The notes: generated from the letters alone by a model not told the origin. DNA of 64,000 bases from Alloascoidea africana (GCA_030581615.1 JAKTTT010000032.1:62001-126000); one strand, 5' to 3'; counted from the stretch's first letter, positions 51,232 to 61,645 are shown. A program made the numbers and translations.

Positions 51232-52878
51232 CTATATCTTAAATTCATAATCTTCACCAGCAGCCCTACTATAATTCCCTTCCAATCTGCTTAACGTTCC
51301 AAACCGATCTCTGGTTTTGATTTTCCAACCGGATATGGGGAGCATCCTGGTCGTTCCTAAAGTGTTTCTTCGTAATGTCGCTCGATCTTGTGCAGGTTCG
51401 TCGCCGCTTTTACCTGCTAAGGAAGGTTGTCGTATCTGACCACCCAACTGCGACAAAGACCGGTATGGACTCCGGAGCTTATGACCAAAAACCAAACACA
51501 GACTTTGTTGCATTTTCAGCTCATGCATCCTTGATCTTTGCATTTGGAATTGTGTATTCTCTCTTTGCTTGTCCATTGAGCCTTCTTCATTCGCCGATGA
51601 TATCGAAGAGCGTGGTGTATACAAATTGTTATCAAATATGTAATCACATATTGAACTCCGTGGAGAAACGCAAGAAACGTTGTCAAACTGCTGCACCGTT
51701 ATCATTTCAATCCGTTTTGTTAGATATTCGTGTTCTCGTCTCAATTCATGAACTTGTTTACACAATTGTTGATTTCTCAGTCTCAAACTGTGAATCTTAT
51801 CACTGACGGAACTTGTCAAATCCATTTCTGCTTCGCTATCGTCGTGCTCTTTCGAATCTAGTTCCTGACTTGGTTTGGCCATTTTAAGCGCATAGGAAAA
51901 CATGGAAGAAAGTCTCGCTTCATTCTTATCTTCTCCCGAAACATTTTCCAACGCAGATTTGAGTTCCTTGTGCAAATCTAAATGTTCAGGTTCATGCTCA
52001 CCAGTACTTGATGCGCCGGGCGATAACAATCCACCATAATTGCTAATCTCATGGGGCCCAAAATCATCACCACGTTGAAGATCTTGTAGTTCAGAAGAAA
52101 GAATCTTGTAATTCTCCTTCAATTGCGCCATCTCGAAACTCATTGTCGCTTTCAATTCTTGAAACTCTACAATTTCCGCTCTTGATCGCCTTAGCTCTTT
52201 CTCCAAAATTTTTATTTGGATACCTTCTTCTTCTTCTTCTTTAGCACGTTCATAATCCTGCTGAGAATTAACATCCTGTTGTAAAGCCCCAAGTTTCCTC
52301 TTTAGTTCCCGGTTTGCCTTTTCCCACTCCTCTTTTTCTTCCAAATGTAGCACTTTTTGCCTCTCAATATCATCAATAAGACAAGCGTTTTCCCTAGATA
52401 ACCGATTATTGTCTTTTGTCAATTGATTCAACGAGCGCTGTAGTTCCAAGACACTATCCTCTTTCTCTAGTAATTCGTTTTCGAGAAATTTAGACTCGTT
52501 TAGAAAACTTTTGATCCGCTTAAATGAGTCCTGGAGTAGCGCTTCCAATGTTTGGTTTTGTTCCTTTGCTATCCGTAAACAATCTTTCAGATTCCCAATT
52601 TCCAATTCCTGCTCATCACTAGTGTCTTGATCCAGGTTTTCTCGAATCCGACCAATTCTTCGCCTTTGAAAATCAGAGCATGAAAACCTGCGTCTTCCTC
52701 CAGCTTCGTATTCCTGATCATCATCAAGTTGAGAAACGTTGATTCCAAGCGCGGAAAGAGTCTCAAGCGCTTCTTGTGTCGTTATATCTATCATATCCAT
52801 ATTGTTCAACTTCGATAACCGGCGAAGCTCCGATAGACCTAGGTTGTATTTGGATAGTAGAGAGTCCGCGGCATCCAT
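51232..52878 (-). CDS. Coiled-coil protein of unknown function
   Basis: A 548-residue protein, not recognised. A short N-terminal region (LLSKYNLGLSELRRLSKLNN) precedes about 190 residues of strong heptad-rich coiled coil (residues roughly 90-280: LENELLEKEDSVLELQRSLN, LKRKLGALQQDV, IKILEKELRRSRAEIVEFQE) and a second short coiled coil near 365-400 (RLRNQQLCKQVHELRREHEY). The C-terminal 150 residues are Ser/Arg-rich and basic, with PRSSI repeated (SPRSSICDY and TPRSSISSA), which look like paired proline-directed or basophilic phosphorylation sites. No membrane segment. The layout is that of a structural or scaffold protein, for example of the spindle pole, cell cortex or cytoskeleton; this is inference from shape only. 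It diverges from the KH-like gene. Confidence 0.7.
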   Translation of the reverse strand: MDAADSLLSKYNLGLSELRRLSKLNNMDMIDITTQEALETLSALGINVSQLDDDQEYEAGGRRRFSCSDFQRRRIGRIRENLDQDTSDEQELEIGNLKDCLRIAKEQNQTLEALLQDSFKRIKSFLNESKFLENELLEKEDSVLELQRSLNQLTKDNNRLSRENACLIDDIERQKVLHLEEKEEWEKANRELKRKLGALQQDVNSQQDYERAKEEEEEGIQIKILEKELRRSRAEIVEFQELKATMSFEMAQLKENYKILSSELQDLQRGDDFGPHEISNYGGLLSPGASSTGEHEPEHLDLHKELKSALENVSGEDKNEARLSSMFSYALKMAKPSQELDSKEHDDSEAEMDLTSSVSDKIHSLRLRNQQLCKQVHELRREHEYLTKRIEMITVQQFDNVSCVSPRSSICDYIFDNNLYTPRSSISSANEEGSMDKQRENTQFQMQRSRMHELKMQQSLCLVFGHKLRSPYRSLSQLGGQIRQPSLAGKSGDEPAQDRATLRRNTLGTTRMLPISGWKIKTRDRFGTLSRLEGNYSRAAGEDYEFKI

Positions 52879-53601
52879 CAGTTAGTTTATGGACCTCGAA
52901 AAGGTCCAAGAGAAGGGGAAGGCGGCGCTACAGTTTTTTATAAATGTGAAAAAGCCTACTGATGACTTGCCATTTTAACCTGGCCTTTAACAAGATGCAG
53001 ATAATTCTAATATGAAATTATCGAGTGATTGTTCATCCATCAACCATTGATTGACGGTTCACTTCTACACACACCTGGATCTAGATTTTCCAGCAAGCAA
53101 ACGCCAGAGGATCTGTATACTAGCTAACGAGCCCAGAACACTATGGGCCTTCTTTGCATCAGGAGGTCCCATTCATTGAGCACGCGGTGGACCCAGAACA
53201 GGAGGCCCATTTCAGGGGGCATGCCTGTCCATTTTCTAAGGCACAAACAAATAAAAAGTACAAACACAGAAACTGTCATTCGAAATATTCCTCCAGATCT
53301 CCACACCCAATTGGCTGGCTTTTGCTCTAAATCACTGAGCGTGACCGGTCCCGTCCCAACTCATTTCTTTCATGAGTCTGGCCACCAGAAACTATTAGCT
53401 TGTGTATACACAAGACTTGACCTTATGGCCAGCGCTTCTGGTCTTCAGCATTCTTCTCCAATCGGCTGCACGCAATCAATACAAGAAGCTAATAAAGTTG
53501 GGAAAAAGACCGTTTCTTCATAGTGCAAGGTTGAGATGTGCACGTGATTCACACTACAGATCTGTTTTCACAGTGGAAAAACACAAGGCTTCATCATAAA
53601 G
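52879..53601. other. Divergent promoter region
   Basis: About 720 bases between the coiled-coil and KH-like genes. A word CCCAGAACA occurs twice (near 53130 and 53190), each followed by a GGCC-containing word. The plus-strand frame 53143-53523 is open but shows no family resemblance. No gene supported. Confidence 0.4.
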
Positions 53602-54411
53602 ATGCCTCCAAAAAGAAAAACCAAGACACAGAAAGAGCCCGAAAGCAAGCGTAGAAATACGGCTTCTGCTGAAGAGAGAAACAGCGAAGACAACTACGAC
53701 TTTAATCTTTTACAGACAGAGTCTCAGGATGATGATGACGCGAAAGAAGCAGTTTTAGAACTGTTAGTTTCCACAAGTGAAGGGGACTATTTCACAGCTA
53801 ATGACAACCAACTTTTGAACAAAATAATAGAAAACACGAATGAAAAGTTTGCAAATGAGGACCACAAGTTATCTCTCACTGTTAATGAAGCAGTACGGGG
53901 AATTGTGGATAGGTTGGTTACAGTAAAGGGAACTACTCGACAAGTTGCAGTCGGGGCAGCAAAACTATCACAATACCTGAGGATTATAAACGGGAATATG
54001 AAGCCATTGGGCTTCACCGTGTTAGTGTCTAGCGTTTTAATGGTCGATGCGAGAACCAGCGAGACCCCAGAATGGCTGCAAAGCATTTCCGAGAAGAGTG
54101 GTTCCTCAATTTCCTCATCCGTAACACAGCTGCCACTTTCTCCATATCGAACGGTCAACGTTTCCGCCCAATCGCTGGACTCCCTTGCCGTTTCGGCTCA
54201 GCTGATTTCAAGACATTTACTGGGATCCCAGCAACTCTTGTCTTCCTTCCCAAGCATCCCGTACCAGCCCTTCCCGATAAATGGTGTGTATGGACATCCC
54301 AGCACTTTCCACCGCCAGGCAGTTAACGAGGAACTCGTCAACAACAACCCCTTGCTTGTATCCCTGAGACTGGCTCCCGCGGTCGGCGAAAACAACGGAA
54401 CCCAAAGATGA
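53602..54411 (+). CDS. Divergent KH-like RNA-binding protein
   Basis: A 269-residue protein with a basic N-terminus (PPKRKTKTQKEPESKRR, a possible nuclear signal) and two regions with the rhythm of KH domains. The first runs from LELLVSTSEG to VDRLVTVKGTTRQVAVGAAK. The second runs from LGFTVLVSS through EWLQSISEKSGSSISSS to YRTVNVSAQSLDSLAVSAQL. Matching parts are the strand-helix ends seen in the Hek2/Pbp2-type proteins. In neither region is there a GXXG loop, the RNA-contacting element of KH domains, so RNA binding by the usual route is doubtful. The C-terminal 60 residues are Pro/Ser-rich. Family assignment rests on pattern only; treat it as hypothetical if a profile search fails. Confidence 0.5.
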   Translation: MPPKRKTKTQKEPESKRRNTASAEERNSEDNYDFNLLQTESQDDDDAKEAVLELLVSTSEGDYFTANDNQLLNKIIENTNEKFANEDHKLSLTVNEAVRGIVDRLVTVKGTTRQVAVGAAKLSQYLRIINGNMKPLGFTVLVSSVLMVDARTSETPEWLQSISEKSGSSISSSVTQLPLSPYRTVNVSAQSLDSLAVSAQLISRHLLGSQQLLSSFPSIPYQPFPINGVYGHPSTFHRQAVNEELVNNNPLLVSLRLAPAVGENNGTQR

Positions 54412-54660
54412 ATATAGAAAAATGTCTATTTATGTGTCCCATATAGCTCCAATGTAGAACAACCTTTTTTCTCTCCCAGCTGCACCAAAACATCCATGCA
54501 TCTCCATTCTGTTAAGAGACCTCAACTCGACTCTTGAAAACTTCTGTTTCTCCAAATCCGCCCCGTTTATTCTGTTTTTTACTTTTTTGTTTGTTTTATC
54601 TTGTTTCTATAAGCACGTTTTGGTGTATATTATAGAGCAAGGAGGAGAAGAGGAGGAATA

Positions 54661-56910
54661 ATGGCCCATGGAAGCACCCGTCATCATCTCCATCAGAGCA
54701 AAAGGGCTTCAAGATTCCTACCATCCAGAGAAAAAGATTCTAGGAATGCGTCTTCCGTAGTGGAATCCTCTACAGGCAGCACGGGAAGCGATAACCCCAG
54801 TCCCACGACCGCTTCTTCCTCCGGGAAATATGGGGCACATGGTCTGAAACACAGAGACTCTCTGCTGCTGAGAACATTGAGCAGTAAGCAGTCAGGAGTT
54901 AAGGGGAAACATAAGGAAGGCGGGATAAGCGAACCCAAATCAAGGGGCAAACCATATTACGCGAACGCTGTAGACAGACTCCTGAACCGGTCCAGCATCT
55001 ATAATGGGAGCGATTCGGATCTGGCGAGTGGGGCTGGAAGTACCGAGTCTCGTCGTCATCATCATCATCATCAAGGCTACCTATCGGTCTATAAGCATCT
55101 ATCGTTGGGGGGAGGGAAATCCAGAACTTCGAGTAAACAGCAGGCGAATATCGTTCCGAGAACGGCCCCAAACGCCGTCGATGAATCAAACTACCCAGAT
55201 AACCGGTCTGTGAGCTCTTCTGAAGATGGTTCGTACAGGGAGAACCCCTTCGATAACAATATCAACCAGAATGGAAACCGCTTGTATAGTGCAGTGCGAA
55301 ATGCTTCCAGCCACTACTCCACCCGGCCGCCGTCTTTCCAAAATCCCAGCTTTTCCAGCTTTGATAAAAGCTATGCTCAGTCACGGATACAACAAATAAA
55401 GGACAACCATGTGGGTAGACAAACACCGCTGGCGAGACAGTATACCCAAGAGGTGGACGACTTTCAGTTCTATTCCAACGACCAGGCTCAGAGCAGCACG
55501 TCTGTGAATCTGAACCTAAATCCTATTCATAGTCACCCCACGCAACCCAAAGCCCAAGCTCAAGTTGCAAACGAAGAAGATGACGACGAAGACGATGACC
55601 TCCACAGGGTCAATAGAGATACGCTGCGTCCCGAGGTTGTCAGTTCATTCCAGTTTCACGAGCCCAGCTCTCCGAGATCGCATCCGTTTGACGATATTGG
55701 TGATATTTCCCAGCTGCAGAAGATCCGAAGCAGCTCCGTTAGTACCACCACTGAAGATGATGAAATCGAGCTCGAAGTTCGTCCCAAATCCCCCATGTTT
55801 GATGAGTACGGTAACAGGCGAAACGAAGTGCGCAAGATGACGGTTAGAAATAATGTAAGCGATTCATCCGATGAAGACACGAAACGAATAGATATGGATT
55901 CCTCGCTTGGATTTGGAAATCAGGATCCCTCTACTATCCAACCCCAACTGACACCTGCTACAGCAATATCGACCAACTCATTTCACACCACCGATGCCGT
56001 GCCAGTGTACCCGCTTGCTCCTTCTAATTCAGGTCCCGGAATCTTTGACGACTTTGTATTCCATCCAGTTCGTCCTTCTGGGAACCCCCAGCACGAAAAA
56101 AAGCAATACTTGAACATTAATACCCAGCTCGGCAACCCAGCTCCAATATCCCGCAGCCATAACCAATCGCCATTTTCTGGTTCTACTCCTAATGCATCGG
56201 CGGTTGAAACATTACAACCTTCGTTAGAACAAACATCAGAGGCAAAGCAGGAAGTCATCACTTCTGCAAAGTCTATAGATACAACTGTGCCTGTACCCAC
56301 AATTCCAGGTAAGGGCCAAAAATCGCATTACGTTCAGTACATGAGACAGAACGCAAAAACATGTTATAGCGATGTTCCTGCTTCTGTCTGGGGATTGCCT
56401 ATAGGCATATCCAATGTGGCTAGTGTCAAGTCTCGAAGAACGACCTCTGGACAGCATTCAAAGGCGAACTGGGCCAACAGGAAGAGCTTTATAAAGCCAA
56501 GCACAAGCGTCTCTAGTGGGTTAATGGATATCAGACATTCACATTTACAACCACGATTATTAGCCTCAGAAGTGGACGATGATGACGATGAAGGTAAGGA
56601 CGCCAGCAATAGTAATAGCAACGGTGCGACCGATGAGAACGACAGCTCGGAGAATCTGAAGCAGCGGCGGCAATCTAGCATCATGTTTGACAGAAGCAGT
56701 ATAGGCACTGCTCTACAGGATATTAAAGAGGAAGCCATGATCAAGGCTCTTAGTTCGTCTTTGCCCCAGGAAGCCATTGAAGATGACGACACGAAAGAGG
56801 GCGAGTCTAAAGAAAGACGCAACAGTCTATCAAGTATCGACAGCTTTGGCCAACAACCGCAAAGCGGCGGTGGCCTACGACTCTTCATTGCCAATCCTGA
56901 TCACAACTAG
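54661..56910 (+). CDS. Large disordered protein of unknown function
   Basis: A 749-residue protein that I do not recognise. It is Ser/Asn/Asp-rich through most of its length, with a His5 run near residue 135, acidic runs (EEDDDEDDD, DDDDDEG) and many RxxS/SP sites. The one segment that looks conserved is near residues 555-590: HYVQYMRQNAKTCYSDVP followed by ASVWGLPIGISNVASV, rich in Trp/Tyr/Met in an otherwise disordered chain. A short C-terminal element (GGGLRLFIANPDHN) closes it. No membrane segments or enzyme motifs. The context (a cytoskeletal-looking coiled-coil protein two genes away) gives no firm clue. A regulatory or scaffold protein bound by a phosphatase or kinase would fit, but that is speculation. 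Confidence 0.7.
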   Translation: MAHGSTRHHLHQSKRASRFLPSREKDSRNASSVVESSTGSTGSDNPSPTTASSSGKYGAHGLKHRDSLLLRTLSSKQSGVKGKHKEGGISEPKSRGKPYYANAVDRLLNRSSIYNGSDSDLASGAGSTESRRHHHHHQGYLSVYKHLSLGGGKSRTSSKQQANIVPRTAPNAVDESNYPDNRSVSSSEDGSYRENPFDNNINQNGNRLYSAVRNASSHYSTRPPSFQNPSFSSFDKSYAQSRIQQIKDNHVGRQTPLARQYTQEVDDFQFYSNDQAQSSTSVNLNLNPIHSHPTQPKAQAQVANEEDDDEDDDLHRVNRDTLRPEVVSSFQFHEPSSPRSHPFDDIGDISQLQKIRSSSVSTTTEDDEIELEVRPKSPMFDEYGNRRNEVRKMTVRNNVSDSSDEDTKRIDMDSSLGFGNQDPSTIQPQLTPATAISTNSFHTTDAVPVYPLAPSNSGPGIFDDFVFHPVRPSGNPQHEKKQYLNINTQLGNPAPISRSHNQSPFSGSTPNASAVETLQPSLEQTSEAKQEVITSAKSIDTTVPVPTIPGKGQKSHYVQYMRQNAKTCYSDVPASVWGLPIGISNVASVKSRRTTSGQHSKANWANRKSFIKPSTSVSSGLMDIRHSHLQPRLLASEVDDDDDEGKDASNSNSNGATDENDSSENLKQRRQSSIMFDRSSIGTALQDIKEEAMIKALSSSLPQEAIEDDDTKEGESKERRNSLSSIDSFGQQPQSGGGLRLFIANPDHN

Positions 56911-57592
56911 TGTTTCTTTATTTCCCCAGAATATCAACTCTAAATTAATGATACTGTAAAACAAGGAGAGGACGTAACATAGAAAAAGGACAGGCTTTGC
57001 TTTTTTAAAATGACTGGTTCAGGATGTCTTTATGTAAATGGAATGGAAATGAACAAATACTGGATCAATAGAGAAGTATCCATACTCATGCGCAGTTCCA
57101 CTCAAAAAAATTCTCATTTGATTGTTAACAACACTTTATGGTGATCTTAGTTCCTGCAATTTTTTAATCTTAAATAGTTCATTTTAATTTCTCTTTTAGT
57201 TTTGGAATGGGATTGACATTTGCGTTTAGAATCTTCACAATAACAGAATTGGCATTTTTCGTCAACTTTGCAACACTTCCAACTTACCCGGAACTGTCAG
57301 AGAGCGGTTCTGCCTTGCTGGCTTTTAACCCCAACACAGCTTTGAGATCCAACGACTTGATTGCAAATACGCCATCAAAGGACGCTGTTTCAACTGTGTT
57401 ATTTGAGTGCGATTTTTGTTTCATTGTATGTCTGTTTTTTTCATGTTTATGCCGTTTATTTTATGTGTTTGGAAACCTCAAGAGTTGACATTGAAGCACA
57501 GCTTTTTTTCTCCCATCAATTCCTCCTCCTCAAAATAAACCACACGTCATTGACCTTTCTCTCCTTTTAGTTCTCACAATTAATACACAATC
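56911..57592. other. Intergenic region upstream of SEC26
   Basis: About 680 bases. A plus-strand frame (57207-57488) and a minus-strand frame of 43 codons ending in a GTAAGT donor-like site near 57287 overlap; neither resembles a known protein, and the minus-strand one meets a stop immediately after the nearest acceptor. No gene is supported. Confidence 0.4.
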
Positions 57593-60522
57593 ATGACGGA
57601 TATCGCATACACTATGGTGTACGAGGTACGATGTGAATTTGGAGCTGGCCATCTCGACTTGACTTTTTATCTAACTTGACTGGATGTGTGTGTTATCATT
57701 AGTCCAACTCGGCCAATAAACCCACTGTACAGGAGTTTATGAAACTCTTGGAAAGTCCCCGGGATGAGGTCAAGGTTGATACAATGAAGAGAATATTAAT
57801 CACAATTCTCAATGGAGAGGCGATGCCTACTCTTTTAATGCATGTTATTCGATACGTTATGCCTTCGAGAAATAAAGAGTTGAAAAAACTATTACATTTT
57901 TACTGGGAGGTGTGCCCAAAGACAGACTCCGAGGGGAAACTAAGACAGGAGATGATTTTGGTGTGTAATGCAATTCAACACGATTTGCAGCATCCAAATG
58001 AATATATCCGTGGTGCGACCTTGAGATTCTTGTGCAAGTTGAAGGAGAGCGATTTGTTGGAACCTCTTCTCCCCTCTGCCAGAACGTGTTTGGACCACAG
58101 ACATGCCTATGTCAGGAAGAACGCTGTTTTTGCAATTTATTCGATTTACCAACATCAGGAGCATTTGATTCCAGATGCCCCTGAATTGATTGATGAGTTT
58201 TTGGAGAATGAAACAGATTCAACCTGTAAAAGAAATGCTTTTATCGCTCTCAGCAACATTGCCAGAGATCGCGCCTTTGCCTATTTCCAGAAAAACATTG
58301 CCTCAATCAGCAGCTTAGACAGCCTTTTGCAACTGGCTTTTATAGAATTCATCAGAAGAGATGCCGTCAAGAACCCAAGCTTGAAGACACAATACCTTCG
58401 TCTGCTTTTTGACCTCCTAGAGACACCCGCGAATTCTGTTGTCTACGAAGCTGCCAACTCGTTGACTGCTCTCACAAATGCTCCTTCTGCAATTACAGCA
58501 GCAGCTTCCAAGTTCATCGAACTGGCCATCAAAGAGGCAGACAACAACGTAAAGCTAATCGTCTTGGAACGTGTTGAACTTTTACACCAACAAAACCCTG
58601 GCGTTCTTGATGACACCGCATTGGATATTCTCCGAATTTTGTCCACACCAGATGTGGACATTAGGAAAAAGGCTCTTAGCGTTGCCCTTAAGATGGTCAG
58701 CAGCAGAAACGTTGAAGATGTTGTCAAGTTTTTGAAGAAAGAACTATCAAGAACCTTGGAGAACAAAATCAACAAAAACAACGACTATCGCCAAATGCTC
58801 ATCAAAGCAATCCACACCTGTGCTGTTAACTTTGCTGAAATTGCTGCCAGTGTTGTCGATTTGTTGCTAGACTTTATTGGAGAGTTGAACAGTGCCACCG
58901 CAATTGATGTTATATCTTTTGTAAAGGACACTATTGAACGATTCCCAAATTTGAGACACACTGCAATTATTAGACTGATCAAGAGTCTTGATGAAATGAA
59001 CAGCTCAAGAGTGTTCCGTGGCGCCTTTTGGATCATTGGTGAGTACAGCGAGGAAGAGGAAGAGATTAAGCAAGCATGGCACCAGATCAGCACTGGAATC
59101 GGTAAGCTCCCTATTCTAGCATCTGAAACCCGTGCGCTGAATAAGGGCGACGAAGATGATACAAATGAAGAAGTCAATGGAAATGGCACAATCAAGAGCT
59201 CCGCACCCAAAATTCTTGCAGATGGAACCTATGCTACAGAATCAGCACTTAGCATGGCAACAACAGTCTCCTCTGAGGTCAAAACCTCCACTCCTATCAG
59301 AAAGTTTATACTTGATGGAAACTACTACATGGCTGCAGCACTTTCTGTTGCACTGACAAAGCTTGTTTTCAGGTTTTCTCAAATATCCCAAAACCCCAAG
59401 GGTCTCAATGCCATCAAAGCAGGTGCCATGCTTATCATGGTTAGCATTCTTCGAGTTGGAGACTCCGATATCGTCAAGAAAAAAATTGATGAAGATTCTG
59501 CAGATCGAATCTTTTCTTGTATTAGCTTTTTATCTGGCGAAACAGACAAGATTGTCGAGCATGCTTTCTTAGAATCTTCCAAATCAGCTTTCAAAGCCCA
59601 GGTTGCCTATGAAACCGAGAAAAGAAAGGCTAAGGATAAGGAAGAAAAGGAGAAGAGTGCAACCCAGGTTGATGACTCCTTCAGCTTTAGACAATTTTCA
59701 AAAGCAGCAGCAAATAACTCGAAAGATATTTATGAAGAAGACATTGCCTTGGCTGCTGGTTCCGGTACAACAACAGAGAACCTTGCTTCAAGGTTGAAGA
59801 GAATTGTTCCCCTTACTGGCTTTTCAGACCCTGTTTATGCTGAAGCCTACATGAAAGTTAACCAGTTTGATATTGTTCTTGACGTTCTGTTGGTTAATCA
59901 AACAACAGACACACTGCGCAATCTATCTGTTGAGTTTGCTACTCTTGGAGATCTAAAAGTAATTGAAGAACCCACAACACAAAACATTGGCCCACACGGA
60001 TTCCACAATGTTCAAACCACAATCAAGGTTTCTTCTGCTGATACTGGTGTCATCTTTGGTAACATTGTTTATGATGGACAGGCTGCAAATGAGAACACTG
60101 TTGTTATCTTGAGCGATGTCCATGTCGATGTCATGGACTATATCAAACCCGGACAGGTTACAGAAACTGAGTTCCGTAATATGTGGTACGAGTTTGAATG
60201 GGAGAACAAGATCAACATCTCGTCCCGATTATCCACCCTGTCCGAGTACCTTACCACTTTACTAAATAATACAAATATGTCCTGTCTTACAACGGGTGTC
60301 ACAACTGGCGAGGATTGCAACTTTTTAAGTGCGAATTTATGTGCAAGAAGTTTATTTGGGGAAGATGCTTTGGCAAACCTGAGCATTGAGAAGACAAAAG
60401 AGGGACTTATTACTGGACATATCCGTATAAGATCGAAAGGACAGGGACTGGCGCTCTCACTTGGTGATAGGATTGCCTCTACTGAACGGGCTGCTCAGAA
60501 AACTATAGTAAGCACGATTTAG
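57593..60522 (+). CDS. SEC26: Coatomer beta subunit Sec26 (beta-COP), two exons
   Basis: COPI coat subunit for Golgi-to-ER and intra-Golgi transport. The HEAT-repeat adaptin-like trunk (MLNGE-type block ILITILNGEAMPTLLMHVIR, LQHPNEYIRGATLRFLCKLK, STCKRNAFIALSNIARDRAF), the linker (TGFSDPVYAEAYMKVNQFDI) and the C-terminal appendage platform (FEWENKINISSRL, LFGEDALANLSIEK, SLGDRI) are complete. Exon 1 (57593-57625) encodes MTDIAYTMVYE, like the YTLV start of other beta-COPs. The donor is GTACGA. The nearest acceptor (TTAG at 57703) puts a stop in frame; the usable one is TACAG at 57732, giving exon 2 57733-60522 and 940 residues. Six codons before that acceptor (PTVQEF) still look homologous, which hints at a single-base discrepancy; see findings. 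It converges with MRPL7. Confidence 0.93.
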
Positions 60523-60718
60523 AAAACTTAGTTTATGTCGAAAAGTGTTTGTACTAGATTTTAGGAAGAGAGAGGATAAAAAAAAAAGAATAGTTCTTTC
60601 TTGACACGAGCGCATAAGCTAACAAAGTTTTTGTTACAATGTAAGTATAAGTGACTATGTACAGTTTCACTTTCTATTACTATAAAGTAGTCAATGTAGG
60701 CCAAATCTGCTTTGTTTA

Positions 60719-61645
60719 TTATTTTTCTTTCCCGTGGAATGGAACCTCAAAAGCACTAAGTAGCGTTCGAGCTTCCCTATCAAATCTAGCACTGGTTCGA
60801 AGTGTAATGTTCATGCCATAGGTAGTATTCCATGAATCCAAACTATGCTCAATCTCGGGGAAATATTTGACATACTCAGGCTTCAATCCAAAGGAAATGT
60901 TTCCTAATCTATCTCCAGATCTGTTGCTGAGACCCTTAAAATCTCTTATTCTTGGTAGCACAATTTCTGTTAAGGTCGACAAAAACTGAGACATGTCACG
61001 ACCTTTTAATTCAACAGAAGCACCCATCTTCATTCCCTTTTTCAAGTTCCAATCGGGTGCCAGTGTTTTTGAATAAATGACTTTAGGTGCACATCCTGTA
61101 ATTTGTTGGACAAGAAGCATAGCTCCAATAGCATGCTCAGGTCTATCTGTGGCATTAGCAACGAAACAGTTGATATTGATCGCTTCAAGCCCAACAACAT
61201 TTTTCCAAGTGTGTCGTTTGATATCAGGCGTTGGGTTCGAAACTCCAGAAGGTGCTTTTGGAGGCCTATTTACATGGAAGGGGCTCGACCCATCCCACTC
61301 TCTTCTCTTTTTACCTTCCGTTCTTTCAATTGCATTATGGGCATAGTTTATGAGGAGGAGGTCCGACTTTACAGTATTGTCATAGTGGTCAGCGACTCGA
61401 TCAGGATGGGTTGTCGTAGGACGGAAAGCAGGTGATCGAATATCATTTTTGGGATACTTGAGCTCCGGAAATCTTGGGGAAAGCATGTTTTTGCGAATTT
61501 TGATCCTGTGGTGGACTGGTTTCACAATCGAGCACCCCGGTCTACCCAGCTGTATTCCTGTGGATGAGAATTGCCGGACCAGGCTTAAGCCTGGACCAAA
61601 CGACATGATTCCCGGCTTTGTTGTGAGACCTGAAAACGAGAGCAT
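60719..61645 (-). CDS. MRPL7: Mitochondrial large-subunit ribosomal protein uL5m (Mrpl7)
   Basis: Mitochondrial homologue of bacterial L5, which contacts 5S-type interface regions and tRNA in the large subunit. The 308-residue frame contains [40 protein letters not shown] and the L5 C-terminal block [20 protein letters not shown] with [20 protein letters not shown]. The N-terminus is a good mitochondrial presequence ([17 protein letters not shown], with an RQF|SST-type cleavage site). Two ATGs are possible: 61645, and 61606 (14th codon), which begins [13 protein letters not shown] and gives the more typical presequence. Convergent with SEC26, with about 200 bases between stops. Confidence 0.93.
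   Translation of the reverse strand: MLSFSGLTTKPGIMSFGPGLSLVRQFSSTGIQLGRPGCSIVKPVHHRIKIRKNMLSPRFPELKYPKNDIRSPAFRPTTTHPDRVADHYDNTVKSDLLLINYAHNAIERTEGKKRREWDGSSPFHVNRPPKAPSGVSNPTPDIKRHTWKNVVGLEAININCFVANATDRPEHAIGAMLLVQQITGCAPKVIYSKTLAPDWNLKKGMKMGASVELKGRDMSQFLSTLTEIVLPRIRDFKGLSNRSGDRLGNISFGLKPEYVKYFPEIEHSLDSWNTTYGMNITLRTSARFDREARTLLSAFEVPFHGKEK

Noticed and set aside
51375-51806. 143-codon plus-strand frame opposite the coiled-coil gene
   Set aside because: Antisense shadow of a gene with good coding character on the other strand.
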